From positions 1-21,587 of the forward strand of contig JAITJB010000117.1 in NCBI GenBank assembly GCA_031279155.1: DNA of 21,587 bases, written 5' to 3'. This document shows, piece after piece, positions 1 through 7,476 of this stretch. The stretch's first letter is position 1. Every line of letters starts with the position of its first letter. The stretch comes from Deltaproteobacteria bacterium. Lineage in GTDB: Bacteria; Desulfobacterota; Desulfarculia; Adiutricales; Adiutricaceae. The position numbers and the translations under genes were made by a program. Below the pieces are notes generated by a model. That model did not search any database and was not told where the DNA came from. It was given only the letters and a program-made list of their open reading frames with translations.

Positions 1-143
1 GTTAATCCAAAGTCAACTAATTTATCGGCTAAATTTAGGCCATGACCGCCTATTAACCTAGGATCTTTCTTAAAATTGATTTTATTGAGGCCGAGATTTG
101 AGATTATTGGTTGGCTGGAAAAAGCCTGGCCAGGCGAAAATCG
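1..143 (-). other. Open protein-like fragment running off the window edge
   Basis: On the minus strand this stretch is open for 47 codons from a TAG at 144-146 to the window edge. It reads like a protein (it includes the stretch KKDPRLIGGHGLNLADKL), but there is no in-frame ATG, GTG or TTG. It may be the 5'-degraded start of a gene that continues outside the window, a remnant, or chance. I do not recognise the family. It lies downstream of the DUF1638 gene on the same strand. A short palindrome (GCCTGGCCAGGC at 124-135), followed on the minus strand by five T, could also act as a weak terminator for that gene. Confidence 0.2.
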
Positions 144-249
144 CTATATATATTTAAGCGAGCTAGGCGGGAAAATTCAAATTCTATAATATCACGAGCC
201 AAGCTTGCTCGGCAACCAAGAATCACTAGAAAGCTGGCTAGCTTGGCTC

Positions 250-975
250 TTAAGGGCTAGCCGGCAGGGCCTCTTGGCAGAGTTGACTTGAAGAAGAGAC
301 GGGATCGCTACCCATGAGAAGCTTTGACCAGGCGTCAAAGCAGATGGTTGAGTTTGGCCCCACAACGAGAAATCGGTCGCTATCTAAACATGGCCCGAGC
401 AGAAGCTCTTTGAGCCAATCGTCATCGCCCTCCAAACTTTCGACCGTTAGTTCTAAGGTTTCGGCTAAGGGCCCCACGCGGTCGGCTATCACGGCTAAAT
501 CGTAGCAGCCTGTCTTAACCAGCCCGATCCGGCGGTAATGCTTAAACATCAGGCGGTTAATGCGGTCAGCTTGCCGCTTACCAAATTTTTCAACCGACTG
601 CTGGTAAGTGGTAATAATGTTATTTTCATAGCGCAGCCAGCCAGCGGTCAAAAAATAGGTTACCGGTCTTGAGGCCAGACGCCGGGCCTCCATCGAGCCT
701 AACAGTAAGCTTAAGCAATCATCGGCCATAGGTAGCACGGTCTGGTAGTTTCCGGTCGTAAGCCCGCAGACGCCTCCCCCGCAGTAGCCTAGGGAGATGA
801 GGAGTTTACGGCACCTGACGGTATCAAAGATCTCCTGAATCCGAGTTCTTAGGTGTTCAGGGTTATTGTGGAGACCACCTTCGAGCCATATTACCGGGTA
901 ATCTAAGCCCCAGCGCTCCAAAGCCGTCATGATCTCATCTTCGATGGTCTTACAGGCCACAAGTATGGTATCCAC
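250..975 (-). CDS. DUF1638 domain-containing protein
   Basis: The 241-residue protein matches the DUF1638 pattern throughout. It has an N-terminal ACKTIEDEI segment, then WLEGGLHNNPEHLR (about residues 30-43), a Cys/Gly-rich LGYCGGGVCGL (about 62-72) and DDCLSLLLGS (about 85-94). The biochemical role of the family is not established. Members are often found beside corrinoid-dependent methylamine or methoxyl methyltransferases and their reactivating proteins in anaerobes, so a role in corrinoid or one-carbon metabolism is likely but inferred; no such partner is in the window. The start is GTG at 973-975, with a strong GGAGG seven bases upstream. There is no signal peptide, so it is probably cytoplasmic. 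It appears monocistronic, with about 700 bp of gene-poor DNA upstream. Confidence 0.85.
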   Translation of the reverse strand: MDTILVACKTIEDEIMTALERWGLDYPVIWLEGGLHNNPEHLRTRIQEIFDTVRCRKLLISLGYCGGGVCGLTTGNYQTVLPMADDCLSLLLGSMEARRLASRPVTYFLTAGWLRYENNIITTYQQSVEKFGKRQADRINRLMFKHYRRIGLVKTGCYDLAVIADRVGPLAETLELTVESLEGDDDWLKELLLGPCLDSDRFLVVGPNSTICFDAWSKLLMGSDPVSSSSQLCQEALPASP

Positions 976-1194
976 GGTTTTACCTCCAACCCTAAAAGTG
1001 CCGCCCTTTTGCCTTTAGCGCGCGATAGCCCGCGAAAGGCTTAGTTAGGCTTCGTTAATCTAGGGACTAAATTCAAAAACAATCAATTGCGCTCATAAAT
1101 CACCAGGGCGTTTGGTCAGAAACTTGGTGAACAAAAGTAGGTGAGCGAAATACCGAGTTTATTGTTTTCTCAATATGACTTATTATACTCCACT
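976..1194. other. Gene-free stretch with one candidate promoter
   Basis: No coding frame stands out. It holds the ribosome binding site and presumed promoter of the minus-strand DUF1638 gene, and a plus-strand candidate promoter (listed separately) aimed at the decayed HAD copy. A GC-rich hairpin-like patch (CGCG...CGCG) lies around 1018-1035. Confidence 0.4.
1162..1189 (+). promoter_or_regulatory. Candidate sigma-70 promoter upstream of HAD duplicate
   Basis: TTGTTT (1162-1167) and TATACT (1184-1189) are 16 bp apart. The site lies just before the duplicated 5' region of the HAD gene and could drive the pseudogene copy and perhaps the intact gene. It rests on motif resemblance only. Confidence 0.35.
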
Positions 1195-1427
1195 GTTGGA
1201 TGTTTACCAAGATCCAAAAATAATTCCTAGGAAAAATCAAAGTCAAAAAGCTCTTATCCAGGCTAAGTGTAGATATTCCAGGTTATTTTAGCCTAAGGCT
1301 TGACCACCTCATACTCGGCTACAACGCAACCTTAGCCTTTGTAAAAATTGCGCCCCAAAGCCTTAAGCGGCTCTATTGAGCGCCAGCCTTCTACTATCCA
1401 CGCGGTAACAGCTGTCGCTTTTGGCGT
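1195..1427 (+). pseudogene. Decayed truncated duplicate of the HAD phosphatase gene
   Basis: This stretch aligns almost base for base with the upstream region and first third of the intact HAD gene (about 1612-1852). Shared words include GATATTCCAGG, CTTGAC.ACCTCATACTCG and ACTATCCACG.GGTAACAGCTG. The copy cannot make the protein. The start ATG is AGG (1261-1263). The motif I sequence LDYNGTLA reads LGYNATLA, losing the catalytic Asp. An extra T near 1373 shifts the frame into TGA at 1375-1377. Similarity ends near 1427, and no remnant of the C-terminal two thirds is visible before the intact gene. This is a partial tandem duplication followed by decay. Confidence 0.85.
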
Positions 1428-1680
1428 TACTCTATTGGACGACGGGGGAGGTTGGCCGAAAGTCCATTGGCTGAAGATAGCGGGCAAAAACCATTCAGCA
1501 GCCTACAATGTGGATCACTAAGGCAGCTTCACTGCCCAATGGCCACCCTTTACTGAGCCTTTGCGTTCGACAAAACCTTTCTTTTTTAAGTAAGTCAATA
1601 ATGTCTTGAATTTGGTTGAGCAAATTTTCCGGCCAAAGATAATTTATAGGAAAAAAATCAAAGTCAAAAAGGTATTAACT
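1428..1680 (+). other. Spacer between HAD pseudogene and intact gene
   Basis: Positions 1428 to about 1611 show no recognisable gene; 1612-1680 is the leader shared with the decayed copy. The distant inverted words CCATTGG and CCAATGG (about 1464-1470 and 1536-1542) could pair but have no clear role. Confidence 0.35.
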
Positions 1681-2151
1681 ATGCTAAGTATAGATATTCC
1701 AGGCAATTTTAGCCTTAGGCTTGACTACCTCATACTCGACTACAACGGGACTTTAGCCTTTCATGGAAAAATGGTCCCCCAAAGCCGTGAGCGGCTCATT
1801 GAGCTTTCTAGCCTCCTAACTATCCACGTGGTAACAGCTGACACTTTTGGCGTAGCTGGTAGTGAGCTCGATGGGCTTCCAGTTGAACTCTTCCGCCTTG
1901 GCCCAAAAGATCAAGCCCAAGCCAAACTTGAGCACCTTAAGTCTTTAGGTCCCCAAAGGACCGCAGCCATTGGTAACGGCTTAAACGACCATTTGATGCT
2001 TGAAGCCTCAAAGTTAGGTATCGCTATCGTCGGCCCCGAAGGGGCCAGTACTAAGACAATCGCCTCTGCCGACGTCCTATGCCCTTCCATTATCTCAGCC
2101 TTGGAGCTACTCATTTTTCCCCAAAGACTGATAGCCACGTTAAGATCGTAA
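1681..2151 (+). CDS. Small HAD-superfamily phosphatase (soluble P-type-ATPase-like, COG4087 type)
   Basis: The 156-residue protein resembles the soluble P-type-ATPase-like phosphatases. It has a short N-terminal strand (LSIDIPG), HAD motif I LDYNGTLA (about residues 19-26, nucleophile Asp in DYNGT), a motif II-like VVTADT (Thr/Ser position), a lysine in the AQAKLEHLK region, and motif III/IV IGNGLNDHLML, in which GNGxND binds Mg2+. Motif I carries Asn where most HAD phosphatases have the second Asp, as is usual in this subfamily. The substrate is unknown. There is no cap domain, which suggests a macromolecular or broad substrate. I chose ATG 1681 because it fits the family N terminus and AAAAAGG lies about nine bases upstream. 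A frame extension to TTG 1606 adds a basic 25-residue leader unlike the family. A decayed duplicate lies just upstream. Confidence 0.8.
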   Translation: MLSIDIPGNFSLRLDYLILDYNGTLAFHGKMVPQSRERLIELSSLLTIHVVTADTFGVAGSELDGLPVELFRLGPKDQAQAKLEHLKSLGPQRTAAIGNGLNDHLMLEASKLGIAIVGPEGASTKTIASADVLCPSIISALELLIFPQRLIATLRS

Positions 2152-2215
2152 GATAGCTAAAAGCCGACCATATAGTCCCATCATAACTAAAAAAAACTGG
2201 CCTGAGGAAAATTTC

Positions 2216-2244
2216 TTGACAAGTACAATTGGACTGGGTAAAAT
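2216..2244 (+). promoter_or_regulatory. Near-consensus sigma-70 promoter of the efflux operon
   Basis: TTGACA (2216-2221) and TAAAAT (2239-2244) are separated by 17 bp, close to the sigma-70 ideal. It lies 44 bp before the TetR start, with no competing gene between. It should drive the tetR-emrA-emrB transcript. Confidence 0.75.
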
Positions 2245-2264
2245 TAATTATCGTGTTAATTAAT
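2243..2264 (+). promoter_or_regulatory. Perfect inverted repeat, likely TetR operator
   Basis: ATTAATTA (2243-2250), a six-base spacer (TCGTGT) and TAATTAAT (2257-2264) form an exact 8-bp inverted repeat. It begins within the -10 hexamer and covers the expected transcription start, so a bound dimer would block initiation. This is the classical position for a TetR-family autorepressor. Binding by the adjacent regulator is inferred. Confidence 0.65.
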
Positions 2265-2287
2265 AAATGCCCCGTGGAGATAACCTT

Positions 2288-3055
2288 ATGACCGCTAAAT
2301 GCAGCCAACGATTAGTGGGTCGGCCCAACAAGGCCGATTCTGACGACACCAGGCAAAAAATCCTCGATGAGGCCATCTTGGTTTTTTCCCTCCGGGGAAT
2401 CGCCAGCTCTACCATCAAAGAAATAAGCCAGCAAGCCGGGGTAACGCCGGCTTCGGTCTATTACCACTTCGTGGATAAACAGACCTTAGTTGACGAAACC
2501 TTAGAGTGCCACTTAATACCAGAGGTCAATACATGGTGGGAGGTATGTGGCCAGCCCCTTGACCCGGTAACCATGCTCAATGAGATGGCCAAGAAAATTT
2601 ATACCGTGACCGTTAAAAAACCCTGGTTTCTGCCGCTTTGGAGCCGCGAGCTCGCTTATGAGGGGGGAACTTTAAGACAATATTTAGCCAAGAGGGTCGA
2701 TGATCAACTAATGTATAAGTTTCGGGAAAACGTCATTCGCGGCCAAAAAGAGGGCTCAATAAACCCTGGGTTACTCCCGGAAATACTCTATATATCTATT
2801 ATTTCCAACGTCTGCTTCCCCCTTTTACTTAAAAAGGACTGGGAGAAATTTTGGAACCGCCCCTTCGAGGACAAAACTTTGGAAAACCACATCTGGGCCA
2901 TGGTTCATAGAGGCCTAGACCTACCAAATGGGAGAAAAACACATGGCAACCAACGCCGGGCCCGAAGCCGACCCCAAATCGGGGTCTGGCCCGTCGCCCC
3001 AAAAACCAGGCGAACCCGCGCCCGCCAAAAACGGCGGACCAAAGGCCGTATTTAG
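2288..3055 (+). CDS. TetR/AcrR-family transcriptional regulator
   Basis: The 255-residue regulator has a typical TetR N-terminal DNA-binding domain. Residues about 20-65 include TRQKILDEAILVFSLRG, then the helix-turn-helix TIKEISQQAGVTPASVYYHF. A helical ligand-binding domain follows and includes the Trp-rich segments NTWWE and FWNRPFED. It probably represses the downstream EmrAB pump and itself, releasing the operator when it binds an unknown drug or metabolite. The start is ATG 2288 with GGAGA seven bases upstream; an in-frame ATG at 2267 has no ribosome binding site and abuts the operator. The last 38 residues overlap the emrA reading frame by 113 bp and form an Arg/Lys-rich tail (KTRRTRARQKRRTKGRI) not typical of TetR proteins. 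This is either read-through of a lost stop or overprinting. Confidence 0.85.
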   Translation: MTAKCSQRLVGRPNKADSDDTRQKILDEAILVFSLRGIASSTIKEISQQAGVTPASVYYHFVDKQTLVDETLECHLIPEVNTWWEVCGQPLDPVTMLNEMAKKIYTVTVKKPWFLPLWSRELAYEGGTLRQYLAKRVDDQLMYKFRENVIRGQKEGSINPGLLPEILYISIISNVCFPLLLKKDWEKFWNRPFEDKTLENHIWAMVHRGLDLPNGRKTHGNQRRARSRPQIGVWPVAPKTRRTRARQKRRTKGRI

Positions 3056-4196
3056 GGCTATAGCCGTTTTTGCCACCTTAGGTCTGATATCGGCCGTTTA
3101 CTGGTTTTATTTCATGAGGCCCTTTGAGACGACTGACGACGCCTACGTGGCCGGAAATCAGATCAGGATCAATGCCCGTACCTCTGGCCAGGTGTTAGAT
3201 ATCTTAGTTGACAACACCGATCTCGTTGAAGCCGGGCAGTTACTGGTCCGCCTGGATCCCACCGACGCCGCCCTCGCCTTAGAGAAGGCCAAGAGCGAAC
3301 TGGCCGAAGCCGTCAGGCAAATTCACAGCCTAAAAGCCCAGCGCCAGAGGCTAACGGCCTTAATAGAGGCCAAAGAGCGGGAATTAGCCTTAGCCGAAGC
3401 TGAGTACCGCCGCCGCCTCAACTTAAAAACCGGGGCTTCGGTTACGGCTGAAGAACTCGAACGCTACCGATCGCAAACTTTGGTATCCGCTGCCAACCTC
3501 AGGGCCGCCCAGTACGAGTTAGAGGTCACCGACCGGCTTTTAGCTAAGCCCGATCCCGCCGAGCACCCGCAGGTACTCTTAGCTGTGGCCAAACTCAAAG
3601 AAGCTTGGCTGGCTCTACAGCGCTGCCAGATCCGAAGTCCGGCTTCAGGCCGCGTGGCCAAGCGTTCGGTCCAGGTCGGCGCCCAAGTAAACCCCCAGGT
3701 TGCCCTTATGGCCATAATCCCCCAAGACGAGGTATGGGTGGAGGCCAATTTTAAGGAAAGTCAATTGGGCCGCGTCCGCTTGGGTCAACCGGTCACCATC
3801 AGTTCCGACATGTACGGCGGGAGAGTTGAATACCAGGGCCTGGTTGCCGGGCTAGCGGCTGGCACGGGCAGCGTTTTTTCGCTTTTGCCGCCAGAAAACG
3901 CGACCGGAAATTGGATTAAAATTGTCCAACGCGTGCCAGTTAGAATATTCATAAATAATGATGATCTTAAAAAAGCCCCTCTTCTATTGGGCTTATCGCT
4001 CAGGACCAAAATCCACGTTGAGGCCGAACTACTACCTCTCCCCCCGCCCCCCGAGGGGCCGGTCTATAGCGCCTACGAAGAGGACTACAGGGCCATGGAG
4101 CTCGAAAAGCTTATAAATCATCTTATCGAGACTAACCAGGTCATTAGCCCGCCTAACCAAGCTCAAAGTCCAATAAGTGAGGCCCAAGAGCCATGA
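2943..4196 (+). CDS. emrA: EmrA-like membrane fusion (periplasmic adaptor) protein
   Basis: The 417-residue HlyD-family adaptor should link the inner-membrane EmrB transporter to an outer-membrane channel. In order it has a disordered Pro/Ala/Gly-rich cytoplasmic N terminus (residues 1-35), one membrane anchor (about 37-58), a biotinyl-lipoyl half starting TTDDAYVAGNQIRINARTSG (typical of EmrA), a long coiled-coil hairpin (about 110-215, rich in Ala, Leu, Glu, Arg), the second lipoyl half IRSPASGRVAKRSVQVGAQV, and a beta-barrel with VWVEANFKESQL. I chose ATG 2943 because GGAG lies eight bases upstream; the in-frame ATG at 2928 is less well placed. It overlaps the 3' end of tetR by 113 bp and emrB by four bases (ATGA). 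The Pro-rich C-terminal tail is longer than usual. No TolC-like gene is present, so the outer channel must be encoded elsewhere. Confidence 0.88.
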   Translation: MATNAGPEADPKSGSGPSPQKPGEPAPAKNGGPKAVFRAIAVFATLGLISAVYWFYFMRPFETTDDAYVAGNQIRINARTSGQVLDILVDNTDLVEAGQLLVRLDPTDAALALEKAKSELAEAVRQIHSLKAQRQRLTALIEAKERELALAEAEYRRRLNLKTGASVTAEELERYRSQTLVSAANLRAAQYELEVTDRLLAKPDPAEHPQVLLAVAKLKEAWLALQRCQIRSPASGRVAKRSVQVGAQVNPQVALMAIIPQDEVWVEANFKESQLGRVRLGQPVTISSDMYGGRVEYQGLVAGLAAGTGSVFSLLPPENATGNWIKIVQRVPVRIFINNDDLKKAPLLLGLSLRTKIHVEAELLPLPPPPEGPVYSAYEEDYRAMELEKLINHLIETNQVISPPNQAQSPISEAQEP

Positions 4197-5725
4197 GCGC
4201 AGGAAGTTTTTCCGATCGTCCTCCCTTAGAGGGGGCTAAACTCATTGTCCTAACCGTGGCCCTGCCGCTCGCAACCTTTATGCAGGTTGTAGACGCCACC
4301 ATCGCCAATGTGGCTGTGCCCACTATTTCCGGAAACTTGGGGGCCTCATACTCCCAGGGCACTTGGATTATTACCTCCTACAGCGTGGCTAACGCCATAG
4401 TCCTCCCGCTGACTGGCCGCCTGGCCCAGAAGTTTGGGGAGGTGCGCCTCTTTTTGATTTCCACGGCCCTTTTTTCTCTGTCCTCCATGGCCTGCGGACT
4501 GTCGGGCTCTCTTACTAGCTTAGTTTTATGGCGAATCATCCAAGGCGTCGCCGGCGGCCCCATGATGCCCCTGGCCCAGACCTTACTTATGAACAACTAT
4601 CCCAAAAAGCTTCAGATCATGGCCCTGGCCCTTTGGGTCATGACCGTTTCCGTCGCCCCGGTCATGGGGCCCATCATGGGCGGGATAATCAGCGATAGCT
4701 ACCATTGGAGTTGGATCTTTTTTATTAACGTCCCGGTTGGGGCTCTGGTCATAATTTTATCTAGGAGCGTGCTCGCCGGTCGCGAGTCCCAAAAATCGCG
4801 CCCCAAATGGAGCGCCGTAAGTTTCGGCTTATTGACCTTAGGCGTTGGCTCGCTTCAGATGATGCTCGATCGCGGTAAAGAGCTTGATTGGTTTAATTCC
4901 ATGCCCATTGTGGTCTTAGGCCTGACGGCCCTAGTGGGCATTACGCTGCTTTTAATTTGGGAAAAACATAACCCCGAGCCTTTAATCGATCTTTCGCTCT
5001 TTAAGTCCCGCAACTACTCGGTGGGCGTAGCCTTAGTCAGCTTTGGCATGATGCTCTACTTTGGCATCGTGGTCCTCTTCCCACTATTACTACAATCAAG
5101 GTTTGGCTACACGGCCACTTGGGCCGGCTTAGTTACGGCCCCGGTGGGCATTTTCCCGGTTTTATTAACGCCGGTAGTTGGACACTTAATTAGCCGCATT
5201 GACGTAAGATACATCATAACCTTTAGCTTTACGGTCTTCGCTATGGTGCTATTTTATCGATCTAGATTTTCACCTCAGGCTGACTTGGCCTTTATGCTCT
5301 ACCCGCAAATAGTCTTAGGCCTAGGTTTGGCCTGCTTTTTTGTGCCCATTACCAGCTTAACTTTTATCGGCTTAAATCCGGCCAAAATTGCCAGCGCCTC
5401 GGGTATTTTTAACTGCATAAGGACTATCTTTGCGGCTATCGGGGCTTCGGCGGTAACCACCTTGTGGGAGAGGCGAGAAACCTTTCATCACGTAAGATTA
5501 ACCGGTCTCGTTGACACCTATAACCCACAGACCGTTGCGGCCATGGATTCCCTCAGCTCTTTGGGTCTCAGTGAAGATCAAATAGCCGTTTTTATTAATC
5601 GCCAAATCACCAACCAGGGCTTTATCCTGGCCGGCGCCGAGTTATTTAAGCTGTGCGGGATTTTTTTCATCATCTTGATCGGCCTCTGCTGGGTGGCCAA
5701 ACCTAAGCTTACGAGCCACAGCTAG
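4193..5725 (+). CDS. emrB: EmrB/QacA-type MFS drug transporter (DHA2, 14 TM)
   Basis: The 510-residue transporter has the DHA2 family length and a 14-helix pattern. The first helix carries the EmrB hallmark FMQVVDATIANVAVPTI (about residues 24-41). The cytoplasmic loop between helices 2 and 3 has motif A-like GRLAQKFGEVRLFL (about 77-90). The helix 5 motif C region is VMTVSVAPVMGPIMGG, a proline/glycine-rich antiporter signature. It should export hydrophobic drugs or uncouplers using the proton gradient, with EmrA as adaptor. The start overlaps the emrA stop (ATGA), so the two are translationally coupled. It is the last gene of the operon. A small hairpin (ATGGCC-TTA-GGCCAT, 5751-5765) follows but lacks a T-run. 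Confidence 0.9.
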   Translation: MSAGSFSDRPPLEGAKLIVLTVALPLATFMQVVDATIANVAVPTISGNLGASYSQGTWIITSYSVANAIVLPLTGRLAQKFGEVRLFLISTALFSLSSMACGLSGSLTSLVLWRIIQGVAGGPMMPLAQTLLMNNYPKKLQIMALALWVMTVSVAPVMGPIMGGIISDSYHWSWIFFINVPVGALVIILSRSVLAGRESQKSRPKWSAVSFGLLTLGVGSLQMMLDRGKELDWFNSMPIVVLGLTALVGITLLLIWEKHNPEPLIDLSLFKSRNYSVGVALVSFGMMLYFGIVVLFPLLLQSRFGYTATWAGLVTAPVGIFPVLLTPVVGHLISRIDVRYIITFSFTVFAMVLFYRSRFSPQADLAFMLYPQIVLGLGLACFFVPITSLTFIGLNPAKIASASGIFNCIRTIFAAIGASAVTTLWERRETFHHVRLTGLVDTYNPQTVAAMDSLSSLGLSEDQIAVFINRQITNQGFILAGAELFKLCGIFFIILIGLCWVAKPKLTSHS

Positions 5726-6021
5726 CGCCATTGAGTGAATCTTCTACGAGATGGCCTTAGGCCATTGTAGGTCTTTCAAGGGGTAGGGGGTTAACCGCTC
5801 CTCAGGGGTCATTTCCGTAGGTAAGAGCGCACAAGGAGGGAAAGAATGCGGCCTTGACCACGTAGACATCGGCGGAATACTCAAAGCAAGGCGCCAGGCC
5901 AATCGCTCGGCTAAAAGAGAAAAACGGTTGGAAAAGGTCGGGGGTGAGCTAAGCGGCCTAAGTCCGATTGACGATCGAAGACATTAGCCAAAAAATTTAT
6001 TATAAATCCGAGAAAGTAAGG
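5726..6021. other. Gene-free stretch downstream of emrB
   Basis: I see no gene here. It contains a six-base-pair hairpin with a three-base loop (5751-5765) that could weakly terminate the emr transcript. A 49-codon minus-strand frame without a start codon (5802-5948) has a protein-like ending (VVKAAFFPSLCALTYGNDP) but cannot be assigned; it may be a remnant. Confidence 0.35.
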
Positions 6022-6558
6022 TTACCTGAATATGGGCGAGCAAAAGACGCAAGAATTACGGTCCACGGGTGTTTTTTTACGGCATAGGGCAAGACTCAAA
6101 GTTTCGGGAAAAAATGGCTCAAGTTTAGTCATTTCTACCGTCATTTTACCAAAAAGCGCAAAAGATGTATAATATAACTGAAAATACGGTGAAAAAGTCG
6201 GCAAGTCTTTGTTTTGGCTATTCGGCATAAAGTCAAGCCAAAAACGCAGGGGGTCGGCCAAAACCCGGTAAAAATCGTCGTATACATCCAAGTTTATCCC
6301 GCCAATGGCTTCCCTTTGCCGTTTATGCAAAATCAAGACATATTTATGCGAGATGACAACATAGTCGTCAAGTATGTGTAAATAAGTCGAATATTCATCC
6401 TGATCCCGTAATTCATAGCCCGGTTGTTGGTCTTTAATCCTTTTCAAAACGCATTGAAGAATGGACATGGCTGGAGCGTAGAGACCCTTGTCCAATTTGG
6501 CCGCTTCCCGGCTATAGAAATTATAAGCGAAGCCAAGTTGAACTTTTACTTTTATCAA
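6022..6558 (-). CDS. Hypothetical protein, unrecognised
   Basis: The 178-residue protein does not resemble any family I know. It is soluble, rich in Tyr, Phe, Leu and charged residues and probably mostly helical, with a central stretch rich in Tyr, His and Lys (YLHILDDYVVISHKYVLILH) and a later YDDFYRVLADPLRFWLDF. Three cysteines lie in the second half, two of them at the end (CVFC). There is no signal peptide. The frame opens with TTG (6556-6558) without a visible ribosome binding site; an internal ATG at 6466-6468 is an alternative. Flanks are AT-rich and there is no operon partner. Codon use looks like that of neighbouring genes, so it is probably a real gene, perhaps truncated at its 5' end. 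Confidence 0.5.
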   Translation of the reverse strand: MIKVKVQLGFAYNFYSREAAKLDKGLYAPAMSILQCVLKRIKDQQPGYELRDQDEYSTYLHILDDYVVISHKYVLILHKRQREAIGGINLDVYDDFYRVLADPLRFWLDFMPNSQNKDLPTFSPYFQLYYTSFALFGKMTVEMTKLEPFFPETLSLALCRKKTPVDRNSCVFCSPIFR

Positions 6559-6717
6559 TTTCTATAGCTTAATTTCTTAGTCGGATAAATCTACAAATTT
6601 ATATTTAAAGTATCATTTTTCTCTACTATAAAAAACTGACTTTCTTAAATCTACCAGCCTACCTAACCATATTTCATTGTTTATTTTCTTTTTATTAATC
6701 AATTGATGTATACATGC

Positions 6718-6747
6718 CCTGACATAAAAAATATCAGGACGTTTTTT
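6718..6747 (+). terminator. Weak hairpin with T-run in AT-rich spacer
   Basis: CCTGA (6718-6722) pairs with TCAGG (6734-6738) around an 11-base A-rich loop, followed by TTTTTT (6742-6747). The five-base-pair stem is weak, and no plus-strand gene precedes it. On the minus strand, where it would follow the gene at 6805-7215, the T-run falls in the loop. The rest of 6559-6804 is AT-rich with no gene visible. Confidence 0.25.
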
Positions 6748-6804
6748 ATCTCTATTATCTAGCCTTATATGGCTTAGGCGTTGACGTTATCAAATACTTC
6801 TAGA

Positions 6805-7215
6805 TTACTGGCCAGAGTTCCTTTGATAACTTTTAATAGTTTCATCGTACTTTTTGAAAAGAGCTATCTCATCGCCTTTGGGAACAATAATATTGCCATA
6901 GGCAGAAACCAGCCTTTCGGTAACCGATGGATCATCGAGAATTATTTTGCCAAAATTAATACGAGTGGCCAGGGATATAAAAATTCTAGCATCGACTTGA
7001 TGGGCGTCGATAAAGGCCTGCATGGTTTCTTTATCTGGTTTTTGGCGCAATAGTTCCATATACTGAAAATAAAGATGAAAATCACTATCAGTCAAAACCC
7101 GGCCATCAGTAAGATAATAATTATTGGGATCGCCAGAGTCTTGAGCAAATACTTCAGTATAAGATAAAAACATAAAGCTAAAGACAAAAATAAAGCAATA
7201 ACAGAGCTTTTTCAT
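6805..7215 (-). CDS. Hypothetical secreted/periplasmic protein
   Basis: The 136-residue protein begins with a clear Sec signal peptide: basic MKK, a hydrophobic core (residues about 5-18) and a probable AlaX-Ala-type cleavage after EVFA (about residue 24). The mature part of about 112 residues is helical, with aromatic clusters (NYYLTDGRVLTDSDFHLYFQYME) and a segment reading DAHQVDARIFISLATRINFG. I do not recognise the family. The start is well supported: ATG 7213-7215 with AGGAG five bases upstream. It is transcribed away from the DUF1848 gene, with a 261-bp gap between. No co-transcribed neighbour suggests a role. Confidence 0.65.
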   Translation of the reverse strand: MKKLCYCFIFVFSFMFLSYTEVFAQDSGDPNNYYLTDGRVLTDSDFHLYFQYMELLRQKPDKETMQAFIDAHQVDARIFISLATRINFGKIILDDPSVTERLVSAYGNIIVPKGDEIALFKKYDETIKSYQRNSGQ

Positions 7216-7476
7216 GGCTTCTCCTTTGGGCGTCAGCGTCAGGCCCGGTGGCCGCTCAACTGTAATAGTCGAAAAATATGGAAATTTCTGTTTATTTTGG
7301 CTAGTATTTGGTTAGCTAGATTGGTAACGTCGCATGGGTAGCCAAAGCCAAAATTATCAGAAACATTGTGATTGTACCTTAGTTGGCCGCCCCCATTCAA
7401 GCCTAGAACTAGCCTTAAACAAGATATTGCCTTAAACAGGACCTAGCCTAAATTTAAGCCAAATGGCTAAGAACAC

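Noticed and set aside
1606..1680. TTG start giving the HAD phosphatase a 25-residue basic leader
   Set aside because: The leader is unlike the family, and ATG 1681 has a better ribosome binding site. The stretch is the shared leader also seen in the decayed copy.
5802..5948. 49-codon minus-strand frame after emrB
   Set aside because: It has no start codon, is short and has no recognisable family. It is noted only as a possible remnant.
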